The notes under the pieces were generated by a model. That model was not told where the DNA came from. It did no database searches and saw only the letters and a list, made by a program, of their open reading frames with translations. The translations under genes were made by a program, and so were the position numbers. 59,459 nt of DNA from Polyangiaceae bacterium (GTDB lineage: Bacteria; Myxococcota_A; Polyangia; Polyangiales; Polyangiaceae), in NCBI GenBank assembly GCA_029261965.1, contig JAJDAH010000375.1:1-59459 (forward strand), in the 5' to 3' direction. Positions 9,609-17,462 of this stretch are shown in pieces (the first letter of the stretch is position 1; the number at the start of each line of letters is the position of its first letter).

Positions 9609-10955
9609 ATGAAACGTGGAATCTTGACGACTTTGGTGGCTTTGGCCGTGGCATCCGCATGCAGCAGTGGGGGTAGCGGCGACGGAAACCTCAATCCCGG
9701 CAGCGACGCTGGCTCGGACGCGAGCTCCGACCCTTGCGGCGCCGAGGGGTGCCCCGACGGACGCTGCGATCCGCTGGCGGAGGAGTGCGTCGAATGTTTG
9801 TTCGACCACGACTGCGAGCCTGGAAACCGGTGCGACGATCGACAGTGTCAAGAGATCGTCACATGCTCCAACAGCCGCGACTGCGTCAGCGCGCCGGGGG
9901 GCCGGAGCATCTGCGACGAGGACGCTGGACAATGCGTCGACTGCGTGGTCAACGCCGACTGCGACAACGGCGCGGAGTGCCGGGACAATGTCTGCCAAGC
10001 CGATCCGGAGTGCACGGTCGATGCCGATTGCTCCGGTGACATGAATCGCTGCGTCGGTCAGAAGTGCGTAGAGGTCATCGAGTGCGACTCAGACAACGAG
10101 TGCACGGACCAAGGCCTGCTGTGCGATCGAGATGCCAGAGAGTGTGTCGAATGTCGTCGACACGCCGATTGCCCAGAGATCTATCACTGCGTCGATACCG
10201 CCTGTGTACTCGACGTTTGTGACCTCGATCAATCCCGCTGCGAAAACGGGGACGTGCGCGAGTGCAACGCCGTCGGTGACGGGTTCGACGATCCGATCGC
10301 TTGCGACTCGATGAACGAATGCGTCGAGCGCGGCCACCGCGCGTCCTGCGGCGGCGCCGGTCTCGGAGGCGCGCCGGGCATGGGTGGCGCCGCGGGCATG
10401 GCCGGCATGGCAGGCAGCTCCGGCATGGGCGGCTCGGCCGGGTCGGCCGGCAGCGGCGGCTCGGGCGGTGGAACCGGCGGCTCGGGCGGTGGAACTGGTG
10501 GCTCGGGCGGCTCGGGTGGCGGCACGGGCGGCACGGGCGGCGGGGCAGGCACCGGTGGCTCCGGGGGCGGTTGCACCGATGTCTTCTTCCGAGACTCGGA
10601 CGGTGACACCTTCGGCGATCCGGCCAACTCACAGACCGCCTGCTCCGCTCCTTCCGGCTTCGTCACCAACTCCGACGATTGCTTCGACTCGAACGCCGAC
10701 GCGAAGCCGGGCCAAACCATGTTCTTCGGCACCGACCGAGGAGATGGCAGCTTCGACTACGACTGCAGCGGCGGAGCCACGGTGCGCTGGCCCGACGCCG
10801 GCGCCTGCCAGGGCGCCACCTGCGCGTCGACCGTCGGTTGGTCGCCGCTGGCGAGCGTTCCGGCATGTGGAGCGGCGGCGCAGTGGATACTGAGCTGCTC
10901 AGGAGTGGGGATCTGCACGGCCAACGAGGAGACGCGCACCCAAGAGTGCCGGTGA
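9609..10955 (+). CDS. Cys-rich lipoprotein with Gly linker and MopE-like domain
   Basis: 448 residues with a good ribosome site (GGAGG about 9 bases upstream) and a lipobox near SACSSG, so exported and lipid-anchored. Residues about 40-245 hold repeated Cys clusters (CVECxxDxDCxxGxxC, CVDCVVNADC, CVECRRHADC) typical of myxobacterial Cys-rich surface proteins. A low-complexity Gly/Ser/Thr linker follows (about 248-320). The C-terminal 125 residues (DSDGDTFGDP, DDCFDSNADAKPGQ, DYDCSGG) resemble the MopE D/N-rich metal-binding motif and match the whole C-terminus of the protein at 17463-18038. A metal-binding or structural surface role is inference. It is divergent from the MASE1 kinase and followed by a clear terminator. 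Confidence 0.88.
   Translation: MKRGILTTLVALAVASACSSGGSGDGNLNPGSDAGSDASSDPCGAEGCPDGRCDPLAEECVECLFDHDCEPGNRCDDRQCQEIVTCSNSRDCVSAPGGRSICDEDAGQCVDCVVNADCDNGAECRDNVCQADPECTVDADCSGDMNRCVGQKCVEVIECDSDNECTDQGLLCDRDARECVECRRHADCPEIYHCVDTACVLDVCDLDQSRCENGDVRECNAVGDGFDDPIACDSMNECVERGHRASCGGAGLGGAPGMGGAAGMAGMAGSSGMGGSAGSAGSGGSGGGTGGSGGGTGGSGGSGGGTGGTGGGAGTGGSGGGCTDVFFRDSDGDTFGDPANSQTACSAPSGFVTNSDDCFDSNADAKPGQTMFFGTDRGDGSFDYDCSGGATVRWPDAGACQGATCASTVGWSPLASVPACGAAAQWILSCSGVGICTANEETRTQECR
10455..10517 (+). repeat. 21-bp imperfect tandem repeat encoding Gly linker
   Basis: About three copies of a 21-base unit beginning GGCGGCTCGGGCGGTGGAAC run head to tail inside the lipoprotein linker, giving repeats of GGSGGGT. 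The unit is a multiple of three, so copy-number change keeps frame. Confidence 0.7.
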
Positions 10956-10970
10956 CGAACATCAGTACGA

Positions 10971-10996
10971 GGGCCTACGCAAGATCGCGTAGGCCC
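10971..10996 (+). terminator. Hairpin terminator after Cys-rich lipoprotein
   Basis: GGGCCTACGC and its perfect reverse complement GCGTAGGCCC flank a 6-base loop, 16 bases after the stop codon. There is no U-tract, as is common in high-GC genomes, but the 10-bp stem and position fit an intrinsic terminator. Confidence 0.65.
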
Positions 10997-11011
10997 TCCC
11001 GGGGGACCCTG

Positions 11012-11252
11012 ATGAGAGTTTTGACGGCGCATTCTCGAATCGTCGTCCACGAATGCGTCGCCATTGGTGCACAAGACTATCTGAGCAAGATCACCATCGA
11101 CGCTCGGTCGATTGGCTACTCCATTTCGCAACGACCCCTGCGGCGAGGCGGGCATCATCTACAAACCGTTCTTGGTGAGCGCCCTTTTGACACGAGTGCG
11201 CGAGCTCCTCGACCGCGACCGAGAATCCGAAGGGCAACCTCGGGAAGCGTGA
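11012..11252 (+). pseudogene. Decayed response-regulator remnant
   Basis: Two REC C-terminal fragments sit in different frames with no full gene. From 11012 one frame reads AIGAQDYLSKITIDARSIGY, close to the end of REC2 of the diguanylate cyclase (GAQDYLVKGEVSADRLRRVI). From about 11142 to the stop at 11250-11252 another frame reads GIIYKPFLVSALLTRVRELL, the KPF and final helix of a REC domain. The phosphoacceptor portion and everything upstream are missing. The simplest reading is a frameshifted, truncated regulator or hybrid-kinase receiver left between two signalling operons. It ends one base before the 3' end of the convergent regulator at 11254. Confidence 0.6.
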
Positions 11253-11253
11253 G

Positions 11254-11694
11254 TCACGCAGTAGCGTGCTTCGGCGGCAGCTTGGCGAATCCGAACCAGA
11301 AATCCTCCATCTTGGCGAGCATGGCGACATAGCCACCGAAGTCGCCTGGCTTGGTCAAATAGCAGTTGGCCTTGGCTTCGTAGCTCGCCAGGACGTCCAT
11401 CGCAGAAGCGCTCGAGCTCAAGATGATGACCGGGATCGCGCAGAGCGCCGCATCCCTCTTGATGATTTCGAGCAACTCGTGCCCGCTCATGCGTGGAAGG
11501 TTGAGGTCCAGCAAGATCAGATCCGGCCGAGGGGCATCGGGGAAACGACCCTCGCGCCTGAGAAACTCCAGGGCTTCGTCGCCATTGTCCACGACGAACA
11601 ACTCGCGAACGACTCGACTGTTCTCGAGTGCCTCCCGCGTCAGCTCGACGTCTCCTGGATTGTCCTCGACCATCAAGATGTCTACCGTCGTCAT
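11254..11694 (-). CDS. Single-domain response regulator, Rcp1-like
   Basis: 146 residues from ATG 11694 (MTTVDILMVEDNPGDV). REC only, with phosphoacceptor D63 in LILLDLNLP, the switch Ser stretch ILSSSAS, and Lys-Pro in YLTKPGD. Its start overlaps the stop of the kinase gene by 4 bases, so the two are translationally coupled and this is the kinase's cognate partner by context. It is more canonical (Lys-Pro retained) than its paralogue at 5755-6189. No output domain, so it probably works as a phosphate shuttle or through protein contacts. Confidence 0.93.
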   Translation of the reverse strand: MTTVDILMVEDNPGDVELTREALENSRVVRELFVVDNGDEALEFLRREGRFPDAPRPDLILLDLNLPRMSGHELLEIIKRDAALCAIPVIILSSSASAMDVLASYEAKANCYLTKPGDFGGYVAMLAKMEDFWFGFAKLPPKHATA

Positions 11695-13238
11695 GATGCC
11701 TCCCCAACTGAGCTCGCGTAGCGGAGTGTGAAGTTGAACGTCGTGCCGCATCCCAGCTCTGATTCTACCCAAATTCGTCCGCCGTGCCCCTCGACGATTT
11801 TTTTCGCCACCGAGAGCCCGATGCCGCTACCCGCTGGCGCCTCCCGGCCCCCGAGTCGCTGAAAAATCACGAACACTCGCTCTGCAAAACGCTCTTCGAT
11901 GCCAATTCCATCGTCCGCGACGGTGACTCTGCAAAAGTCGTCGTCTTCGCGTCGAGCGCCGATGCGGACCATCGGCCGCTCGGCGCCTCGAAACTTGATG
12001 GCGTTGTCGATTAGGTTCTGAAAGAGCTGGACCAACTGCGTGCGGTCGCCCACCACGAACGGTAGCTCCCCATGCTCGATCCGAGCGCCGGACTCTTCGA
12101 TCGCAATCTGAAGGTTGTCTCGAGCCAAAGCTACGACTTCCGTCAGGTCGACCCGAGAGCGCTCCTGGTCGTGGCCAACCTTGGAGTATTCGAGCAAATC
12201 GCCAATCAGTTGCTTCATCCGCGTGGCGCCGTCGAGAGCGAACCCCAAATACCGGTGCCCGCGCTCGTCGAGCAGGTCACCGTAGCGATCCGAGAGCAGC
12301 TCGGTGTACGCCGAAACCATTCGGAGAGGCTCACGAAGATCGTGCGAAGCGACGTAGGCGAACTGTTCGAGGTCCCTATTCGAACGCTCGAGGTCACACG
12401 TGCGTTCTTCGAGGGCCATCACCAGACGCTTGGTCTCGCTCACGTCGCGAGCGATCGCCGACGCCCCGATGACGCGGTCCAAAGCATCGAAGATCGGAGA
12501 CACGGTGAGGGAGACTGTGACTCGCATCCCGTCGGCGCGGACTCGCTCGGTTTCGAACGGCGGCACGCGCTTGCCCTCGCGTATCCGCGCGTGAATGTCG
12601 TGAACTTCGTCGAGGCGATCGAGCGGAACTATCGTCTCGACGCTCCGACCCACGATTTCCTCCGCTTGGTAGCCGTAGAGTCGCGCTGCCCCATCGTTCC
12701 AACTCGTTATCGTCCCATCGAGCTTCTTGCTCAAGATCGCGTCACCGCTCGATTCCACGATGGAAGACAACAACTTCATGCGAGCGCGCAGCTGGTCCAA
12801 CGTTTCCTTCGGCACCGAAGCCATTGGCGGCGTCGACAGTTGCGCGTCGAGAGCGCGGAGATTCCGGTCGAGACTCGCGCGTGCCTGAGCTCGCAAGCAA
12901 GCTGACCCTATCGTGGTCACCACCCTCGCGGTTTCGTTGGCGGCGACGACGGCAATCGACGCGGGAACGTAAGGGATGGTCTTGAGCGACTCCGAAAGCG
13001 ACGCGACTTTCTCGCTCGGTGGCGCGAGCACGATTTCGCTCGAGGGTGATTCACGATGCACTCGCTGGGCCACGACGAGGGGCGACGGGACGGCGGGTCC
13101 GAGCAGAACCACCTGGGTGTCTTTCAGCGGAAGGTCCCACGCTCTAGCCTCGACTCGGGTCGATTCACGCCATGCGAGTAACCGCCGTCGAAGCTCGACT
13201 TCCAGAGGAGGCAAACAGCCGACAAGGGTCACCCGCAC
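11691..13238 (-). CDS. PAS-domain sensor histidine kinase
   Basis: 515 residues, GTG start, no membrane segment. Residues 1-125 resemble a degenerate receiver-like or unknown input region (VVLLGPAVPSPLVV). A PAS domain follows (about 155-285, SGDAILSKKLDGTITSWN and VIGASAIARDVSE), then a phosphoacceptor helix with H299 in VASHDLREPL and HATPase_c (DNAIKF, DDGIGIE, GSGIGLSVAKK). The kinase core is very close to that of the MASE1 kinase. It starts 11 bases after the stop of the acyl-CoA-dehydrogenase-like gene and overlaps its regulator by 4 bases, so the three genes form a probable operon. Confidence 0.92.
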   Translation of the reverse strand: MRVTLVGCLPPLEVELRRRLLAWRESTRVEARAWDLPLKDTQVVLLGPAVPSPLVVAQRVHRESPSSEIVLAPPSEKVASLSESLKTIPYVPASIAVVAANETARVVTTIGSACLRAQARASLDRNLRALDAQLSTPPMASVPKETLDQLRARMKLLSSIVESSGDAILSKKLDGTITSWNDGAARLYGYQAEEIVGRSVETIVPLDRLDEVHDIHARIREGKRVPPFETERVRADGMRVTVSLTVSPIFDALDRVIGASAIARDVSETKRLVMALEERTCDLERSNRDLEQFAYVASHDLREPLRMVSAYTELLSDRYGDLLDERGHRYLGFALDGATRMKQLIGDLLEYSKVGHDQERSRVDLTEVVALARDNLQIAIEESGARIEHGELPFVVGDRTQLVQLFQNLIDNAIKFRGAERPMVRIGARREDDDFCRVTVADDGIGIEERFAERVFVIFQRLGGREAPAGSGIGLSVAKKIVEGHGGRIWVESELGCGTTFNFTLRYASSVGEAS

Positions 13239-13249
13239 CGGCGTGAACC

Positions 13250-14407
13250 TCAGCCACTCAGAATCGGGATGTCGAGCAGTGCCCGACCCGTCCAGGTGTA
13301 AAGAATGTCGGTGGTCGGCGACATCACGTGCGCCGCTCGCGCATCACGCAACAGTCGCGTCAGCACCGAGCCGTCTCGGTAGGCGCTGCCGCCAACGAGG
13401 GTCATGCACTCGTTGACGATGTTCACCGCAGCCGTGGCGACCTCGGCCTTCGCGGAACAGAGCGCTGGCAACGCGTCGGGGGCGCCGGCGTCCCCGGCTT
13501 CCGCAGCCCACAGACACAGCTGGCGCGTGCGTTGATACTGGGCCCATAGCTCACCAGTTCTGTGCTGCAGCACTTCCACCTCAGCCAGCGCGCCGCCCGT
13601 GTGGGTGTAGCTCCGCCCCTTGAGGTGCTCCACGGCTTCACTCATGGCGCGCCGGGCCAGCCCCAGGTACGTCCCGGCCATCGCCACCAAAAAATAGGGG
13701 GCAACGGCATTGAACACGTACCAGATTTGCTCGCCCTCATCGCCGAGGAGGTGCTCACGAGACACGCCCACCGAGTCCAGGTCGAGACTCCGGGAGGCAT
13801 TTCCGCGCATTCCCCAGCCCGACCAGGGTTGACCCCAGCGAATGCCCGCAGAGTCGGCAGGCACGACGAGCATCGAAAAGTGGCCCGGAGGCGCGTCCGG
13901 ATCCGCCGCGACCACCGAGACGACGTATGAGTCCGCGTGGCCACCGTTGGTGACGAAGCACTTCGACCCCGTCACGACGTACCCCTCTTCAGTCTTCTCG
14001 AGCCGCGCTTGCGGTAGGTAGAAGTGGCTCCCAGACCCGGGCTCACTCAGCGCGAGCGTGGTGAGGTGTTTCCCCTCCGCGATCGGGCGCAGAAACTCTT
14101 CGGCCTGGGACGGCGAAGCCTTGGCCGCCACGCAAGCCGTGCCCACGCAGTGCATGCCGAAGCAAAGCGCCGCCGACGCGTCGACTTCGCCGAGTCGATC
14201 GCAGACGCGCAGCAGACCCGACAAACCGTGCCCGAGGCCCCCGTAGCGCTCCGGCACGACCAGCCCCCCAGCTCCTGCCGCCTGAAGCGCCCGCAGAGTT
14301 TCTTCGGGCCATGCCGCGTGCTCGTCGCATGCTGCCGCGTGCTTCGAGGCGACGCCGTGCGCCACCTTGCTGGCCACGTCCACGACATTTTCGAATGAAG
14401 CGTTCAC
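13250..14407 (-). CDS. Acyl-CoA dehydrogenase family flavoprotein, atypical active site
   Basis: 385 residues from GTG 14407 (VNASFENVVDVASKV); the longer in-frame extension upstream reads as non-coding. The ACAD fold is clear: N-terminal helical domain, middle FAD/substrate motif (TTLALSEPGSGSHFY), second motif YVVTGSKCFVTNGG, and the C-terminal helical domain (LVGGSAYRDGSVLTRLLRDARAAHVMSP). Ordinary short-chain ACADs carry the catalytic Glu in a (Y)EGT motif after RDAR; here that stretch is VMSPTTDI, with no Glu. The base may lie elsewhere, or the protein may be an ACAD-fold monooxygenase or another oxidoreductase. It lies 11 bases upstream of a histidine kinase, an unusual partner. Confidence 0.85.
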   Translation of the reverse strand: MNASFENVVDVASKVAHGVASKHAAACDEHAAWPEETLRALQAAGAGGLVVPERYGGLGHGLSGLLRVCDRLGEVDASAALCFGMHCVGTACVAAKASPSQAEEFLRPIAEGKHLTTLALSEPGSGSHFYLPQARLEKTEEGYVVTGSKCFVTNGGHADSYVVSVVAADPDAPPGHFSMLVVPADSAGIRWGQPWSGWGMRGNASRSLDLDSVGVSREHLLGDEGEQIWYVFNAVAPYFLVAMAGTYLGLARRAMSEAVEHLKGRSYTHTGGALAEVEVLQHRTGELWAQYQRTRQLCLWAAEAGDAGAPDALPALCSAKAEVATAAVNIVNECMTLVGGSAYRDGSVLTRLLRDARAAHVMSPTTDILYTWTGRALLDIPILSG

Positions 14408-14534
14408 TGTGAAGCGATCCGTTGCTCGCCACTTTACACGGAGCAACGAGCCTGAACGCCGAAACGTTCCCGCTCCAGCGGGCCGACCGACGAACCTACG
14501 TACTACCGCGTACGGGTTGCCACGGTCTCGTCGA

Positions 14535-14554
14535 ACTAGTCGCCCCGGACTAGT
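14535..14554. promoter_or_regulatory. Inverted repeat, possible operator
   Basis: ACTAGTC (14535-14541) and its perfect reverse complement GACTAGT (14548-14554) are separated by six bases. This dyad lies about 130 bases upstream of the ACAD-like start. CTAG is rare in GC-rich DNA, so two copies in dyad are notable. The regulator is unknown. Confidence 0.4.
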
Positions 14555-14698
14555 GTCGCGTCTCGAAAGTCGCGAAGGGAATTCGCGCGGCGCGTATTCT
14601 CGCAAAGCTCGGGATTTCGGCGGGAGACGCGGCACTCGCGGTGCGAAGCACCGCAAGGAAACAGGAGAAGGGTCTGCTAGAGCGGTGGCGACCCGTAA

Positions 14699-14736
14699 CC
14701 GCTGGCGGCCCTCACCCCGGGGGGGGCCGCCGGCGG
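14699..14736. terminator. GC-rich hairpin, probable terminator
   Basis: Arms 14699-14711 and 14724-14736 pair over 13 positions (one G-T pair) around a 12-base loop. It lies 30 bases beyond the stop of the minus-strand methyltransferase gene, so it probably ends that operon. The T-rich run is on the plus-strand side (14737-14755), so direction is uncertain. Confidence 0.5.
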
Positions 14737-14765
14737 TTTACGATTGTTACTTTTGAGACAGACCA

Positions 14766-15632
14766 CTAGCTCGCGGGTTTGACGAACTTGATCGCGAACC
14801 GATCGCTCGTGCCGCGCTTGTCGCCGGCGGCGCTTGGCGACGCATTCCAATCTTTCGTGTCGGCCGGATTGCGAAGCGCGTCGTTTGCCGATTCGAAGCG
14901 GAATCCCGCGGCCTCCACCTCTTTTCGCAAAACGGCCTCCTCGATACGGTGCAGAGTCTTGACGTCCCCGACTCCGCGACCGCTCTTCGCCTCGTGATCC
15001 ACAATCACATAGGCGCCACCGGGCTTCAGAGCAGCAAGGACGGCGGCATTCATCCGCGGCCTGTCCACACCCATCCAGACGGTGTCGTGATAAAAAAGCA
15101 CGTTGACGACGAGATCGAGGTTTGTCGCTGCCGGCGGCAATGGATCGTCGAACTCTCTATCGACCCGCACGACGTGGGCCATTACGGGTTTCGCGAGGCG
15201 AGCCGTCAGCGGTTTTTCCGCGAAGCGCTCGAGAATGAACTGGTTGTTCTGGGCATAAACGACACCAGTCGATCCGACCGAGCGCGCGAGGAGCTCGGTC
15301 GTGTACCCGGTGCCAGCGCCGAGGTCGGCCACCTTCATTCCGAGCTTCACGTCCATGAACGCCAGGAGTGCCAGTGGCTTTCGCCCGGCATCCATCGACC
15401 GGTCGGCGTCCGAGCGATCCGCCGCTTCAACGGCGCTGACGAGGTGTGCCGGTAGAGCCGCCGGACCCGGATCCGGCGACGCTAGTGGCGCCGCCGACGC
15501 TGCTGAGGTTGGAGGAGCCGACGCCTCCGCAGCCGGCGGAGCGCTGGTCACCGGCTGCGCAGAATGGCAGCCGGCCAGCGCTAGCGGAAGGCAAGCCCAG
15601 CGGAACGCGCGGCGCGTGCCCGTGCTCACCAC
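14766..15632 (-). CDS. Lipoprotein with SAM-dependent methyltransferase fold
   Basis: About 288 residues; several TTG/GTG starts are possible (15638, 15632, 15629). The N-terminus is a lipoprotein signal with lipobox LALAGC, then an Ala/Pro/Ser linker. Residues about 75-285 form a class I methyltransferase: motif I VADLGAGTGYTTELLA, motif II/III region, LVVNVLFYHDTVWM, and the post-motif LKPGGAYVIVDHE. This group occurs in proteobacteria as predicted secreted methyltransferases. SAM is cytoplasmic, so activity outside the membrane is puzzling. It starts 21 bases after the rhodanese lipoprotein stop, so they probably share an operon. Confidence 0.85.
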   Translation of the reverse strand: MVSTGTRRAFRWACLPLALAGCHSAQPVTSAPPAAEASAPPTSAASAAPLASPDPGPAALPAHLVSAVEAADRSDADRSMDAGRKPLALLAFMDVKLGMKVADLGAGTGYTTELLARSVGSTGVVYAQNNQFILERFAEKPLTARLAKPVMAHVVRVDREFDDPLPPAATNLDLVVNVLFYHDTVWMGVDRPRMNAAVLAALKPGGAYVIVDHEAKSGRGVGDVKTLHRIEEAVLRKEVEAAGFRFESANDALRNPADTKDWNASPSAAGDKRGTSDRFAIKFVKPAS

Positions 15633-15653
15633 AATCAAGATATCACCAGCAGA

Positions 15654-16142
15654 TCAGCTGGTCGGCTTCTCGATGTCTTTGCCGGCCTTGGCCCAGCCTT
15701 TGATGCCTGCAGCCATGACGTTGACGTCCTCGTAGCCGGCCTTCTTGGCGAGCGTTGCGGCCTTCGGCGCCGCCGAGCACTTTTCGCTTCCGCAGTAGAA
15801 GACGAGCTTCGTCGACTTCTCGTCGGGGAGCTCACCTTCCTTCAGCTCCTTGTAGTTCGCGAGCTTCACCGCGCCGGGCACCATTCCGTGCTCCTTGCGC
15901 GTTTCGTCCGAGTTCACGTCGACGGCGACACAATCCGATTTGGCCAGCATCTTCTCGACCTCATCCGGCGTGAGCTGGTTGAACTCGTCGTGGGGGTCGG
16001 CTTTGGCGGCGGTCGGCGTTGCCGGCTTTTCGGCCTCGGGTGCAGCGGCAGCCTCGGCGGGCGCCTCTTTTCCTTTGTCGCACGCGCAGAGGGCTAGAGC
16101 TGGGGCCAGGGTGAGGACGGACAGGACGGTTTTGAAAGACAT
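15654..16142 (-). CDS. Rhodanese-domain lipoprotein
   Basis: 162 residues from ATG 16142 (MSFKTVLSVL) with a GGAGT ribosome site. Lipobox ALALCACDKG, then an Ala/Glu/Pro linker, then a rhodanese domain (about 60-160): DEVEKMLAKSD..VAVDVN, GMVPGAVKL, active-site loop FYCGSEKCSAAPKAA with the catalytic Cys, and AGIKGWAKAGKDIE. It should bind or transfer sulfur in the periplasm. It is the first gene of a two-gene unit with the lipoprotein methyltransferase, and divergence is absent: the LuxR regulator upstream ends 88 bases away on the same strand. Confidence 0.9.
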   Translation of the reverse strand: MSFKTVLSVLTLAPALALCACDKGKEAPAEAAAAPEAEKPATPTAAKADPHDEFNQLTPDEVEKMLAKSDCVAVDVNSDETRKEHGMVPGAVKLANYKELKEGELPDEKSTKLVFYCGSEKCSAAPKAATLAKKAGYEDVNVMAAGIKGWAKAGKDIEKPTS

Positions 16143-16230
16143 GGTGACTCCTGAACGGGCCGAAGTTTGCGAGGCGGCCCGAAGTGGGGCGAAGACTCTA
16201 GCAGATTCCAGAAAAGGTGGTCGTTTCCAC

Positions 16231-17358
16231 TCAGCCCGGCGCGCGGCGCATGGGCCAGGCGACGACCCCCGCCGCAATCGCCCACCTCGTCAGACCAGCG
16301 GTACCCCGCACCCCCAGCTTGCGCATCGCGTTTTCGCGATGCTTGTCGACCGTGCGCTCGGAGATGTCGAGCTCGAGCGCGATTTCCTTGCTGGAATCGC
16401 CTTCGGCAACGCACCGCACGACCTCTTGTTCACGTTCGGTCAAAGGAACTCGACCGAGGCCTCCATCATCGACGGAGGCGAGCAGGAACGGTTCGATATC
16501 CGGGCGCCGTCTGCGCTGGAGGTGAGCGTCGACGACCGCGTGCCGCAGCGGCGCGGCCGGCACCTCCTTCGAAAGCACCAACGCGGCGCCGGCGCGAATC
16601 ATTTGGTCCGCGTATTCCGGCAAGTCGATCCCGGTGAACCCGATGATCCGCGTGCGTGGCAATTTTGAGCAAATCGCCCGCGTCGCCTCGACGCCGCAAA
16701 CGGCCGGCATGCGCGCGTCCATCACGATGACGTCCGGTCGAACCGCGAGAGCGAGCTCGACAGCGCTCGAGCCATTCGACGCGGTGGCCACGACCTCGAT
16801 GTGGCGGCTGCGCTGAAACAGCCGCGCCAGCGCGTCGAGCGTGGTGGGGTGGTCGTCGCACACCTGCAGCCGGACCGGCAGCTCAGGCACTTCTACCGCG
16901 ACTTCCGCGAACGTCGCGACGGCTCGACTGACCCTCTCCCACTCACTCGCTGATGGTTGCATCGGAGCATCGTCGAAGAGCAACGCCACGGCGCACTCGT
17001 GCTCCGCGCCATCGCGAGGCACCCGAAGTGAAACCCCCGCGACCGCCGCGACGTTCGCCCGACCGGCGAGTTGGCGTCGCTTGAAAGCCTTCGACGTACC
17101 GGCGTGCTCGATCCACTCCGGCCGACCGAACTGATGAACCCGACCCGGCAGACCCTCGCTCAGGTCGTACGCCGGCGTGAGCTCGAACGCTTCGTCGATG
17201 GCCTTGGTGGCGGACCAGGAAGCCACGAGGCTGAGGCGCGAGCCGGTCAGCTCAAAAATCTCCGCGCGCACGAAGCCGAGCGCCGCCACCCGCCGCAACT
17301 CGGCATGCTCGAACCGATGGTCCGGGCTCACAGCGGTAGGATTTTTCGTGGAATGCAT
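16231..17358 (-). CDS. GAF-REC-LuxR transcriptional response regulator
   Basis: 375 residues. Residues about 20-155 look like a GAF-type sensory domain (GFVRAEIFELTGSRLSLVASW, SEGLPGRVHQFGRPEWIE). REC follows (about 162-285): VCDDHPTTLDALARLF, phosphoacceptor Asp in VIVMDARMP, and LSKEVPAA. The C-terminal HTH_LuxR reads PLTEREQEVVRCVAEGDSSKEIA then ISERTVDKHRENAMRKLGV. GAF-first order is unusual for NarL-type regulators, and may allow direct ligand control in addition to phosphorylation. No kinase is adjacent. It is divergent from the MopE-like lipoprotein gene at 17463, a possible target. Confidence 0.88.
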   Translation of the reverse strand: MHSTKNPTAVSPDHRFEHAELRRVAALGFVRAEIFELTGSRLSLVASWSATKAIDEAFELTPAYDLSEGLPGRVHQFGRPEWIEHAGTSKAFKRRQLAGRANVAAVAGVSLRVPRDGAEHECAVALLFDDAPMQPSASEWERVSRAVATFAEVAVEVPELPVRLQVCDDHPTTLDALARLFQRSRHIEVVATASNGSSAVELALAVRPDVIVMDARMPAVCGVEATRAICSKLPRTRIIGFTGIDLPEYADQMIRAGAALVLSKEVPAAPLRHAVVDAHLQRRRRPDIEPFLLASVDDGGLGRVPLTEREQEVVRCVAEGDSSKEIALELDISERTVDKHRENAMRKLGVRGTAGLTRWAIAAGVVAWPMRRAPG

Positions 17359-17462
17359 CGAGCTCGCGCCTTCGGCGGACCAGACAAATCTACAATATCC
17401 CTGATTCTGGAGATACTCCCGCGAGAAGGGCGCGCTCCCTAGCTGTGCTAGCTTGATGCCCC

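Larger units (their letters stand above)
14408..14765. other. Gene-free stretch upstream of the ACAD-like operon
   Basis: 358 bases without a credible gene. It holds the presumed promoter of the ACAD/kinase/regulator operon, an ACTAGTC dyad at 14535-14554 and a strong GC hairpin at 14699-14736. The open frames crossing it have no recognisable protein character. Confidence 0.5.

Noticed and set aside
9367-9660. A 97-codon open frame on the minus strand upstream of the MASE1 kinase
   Set aside because: Crosses the start of the lipoprotein gene, Pro/Gly-rich without similarity to a known family.
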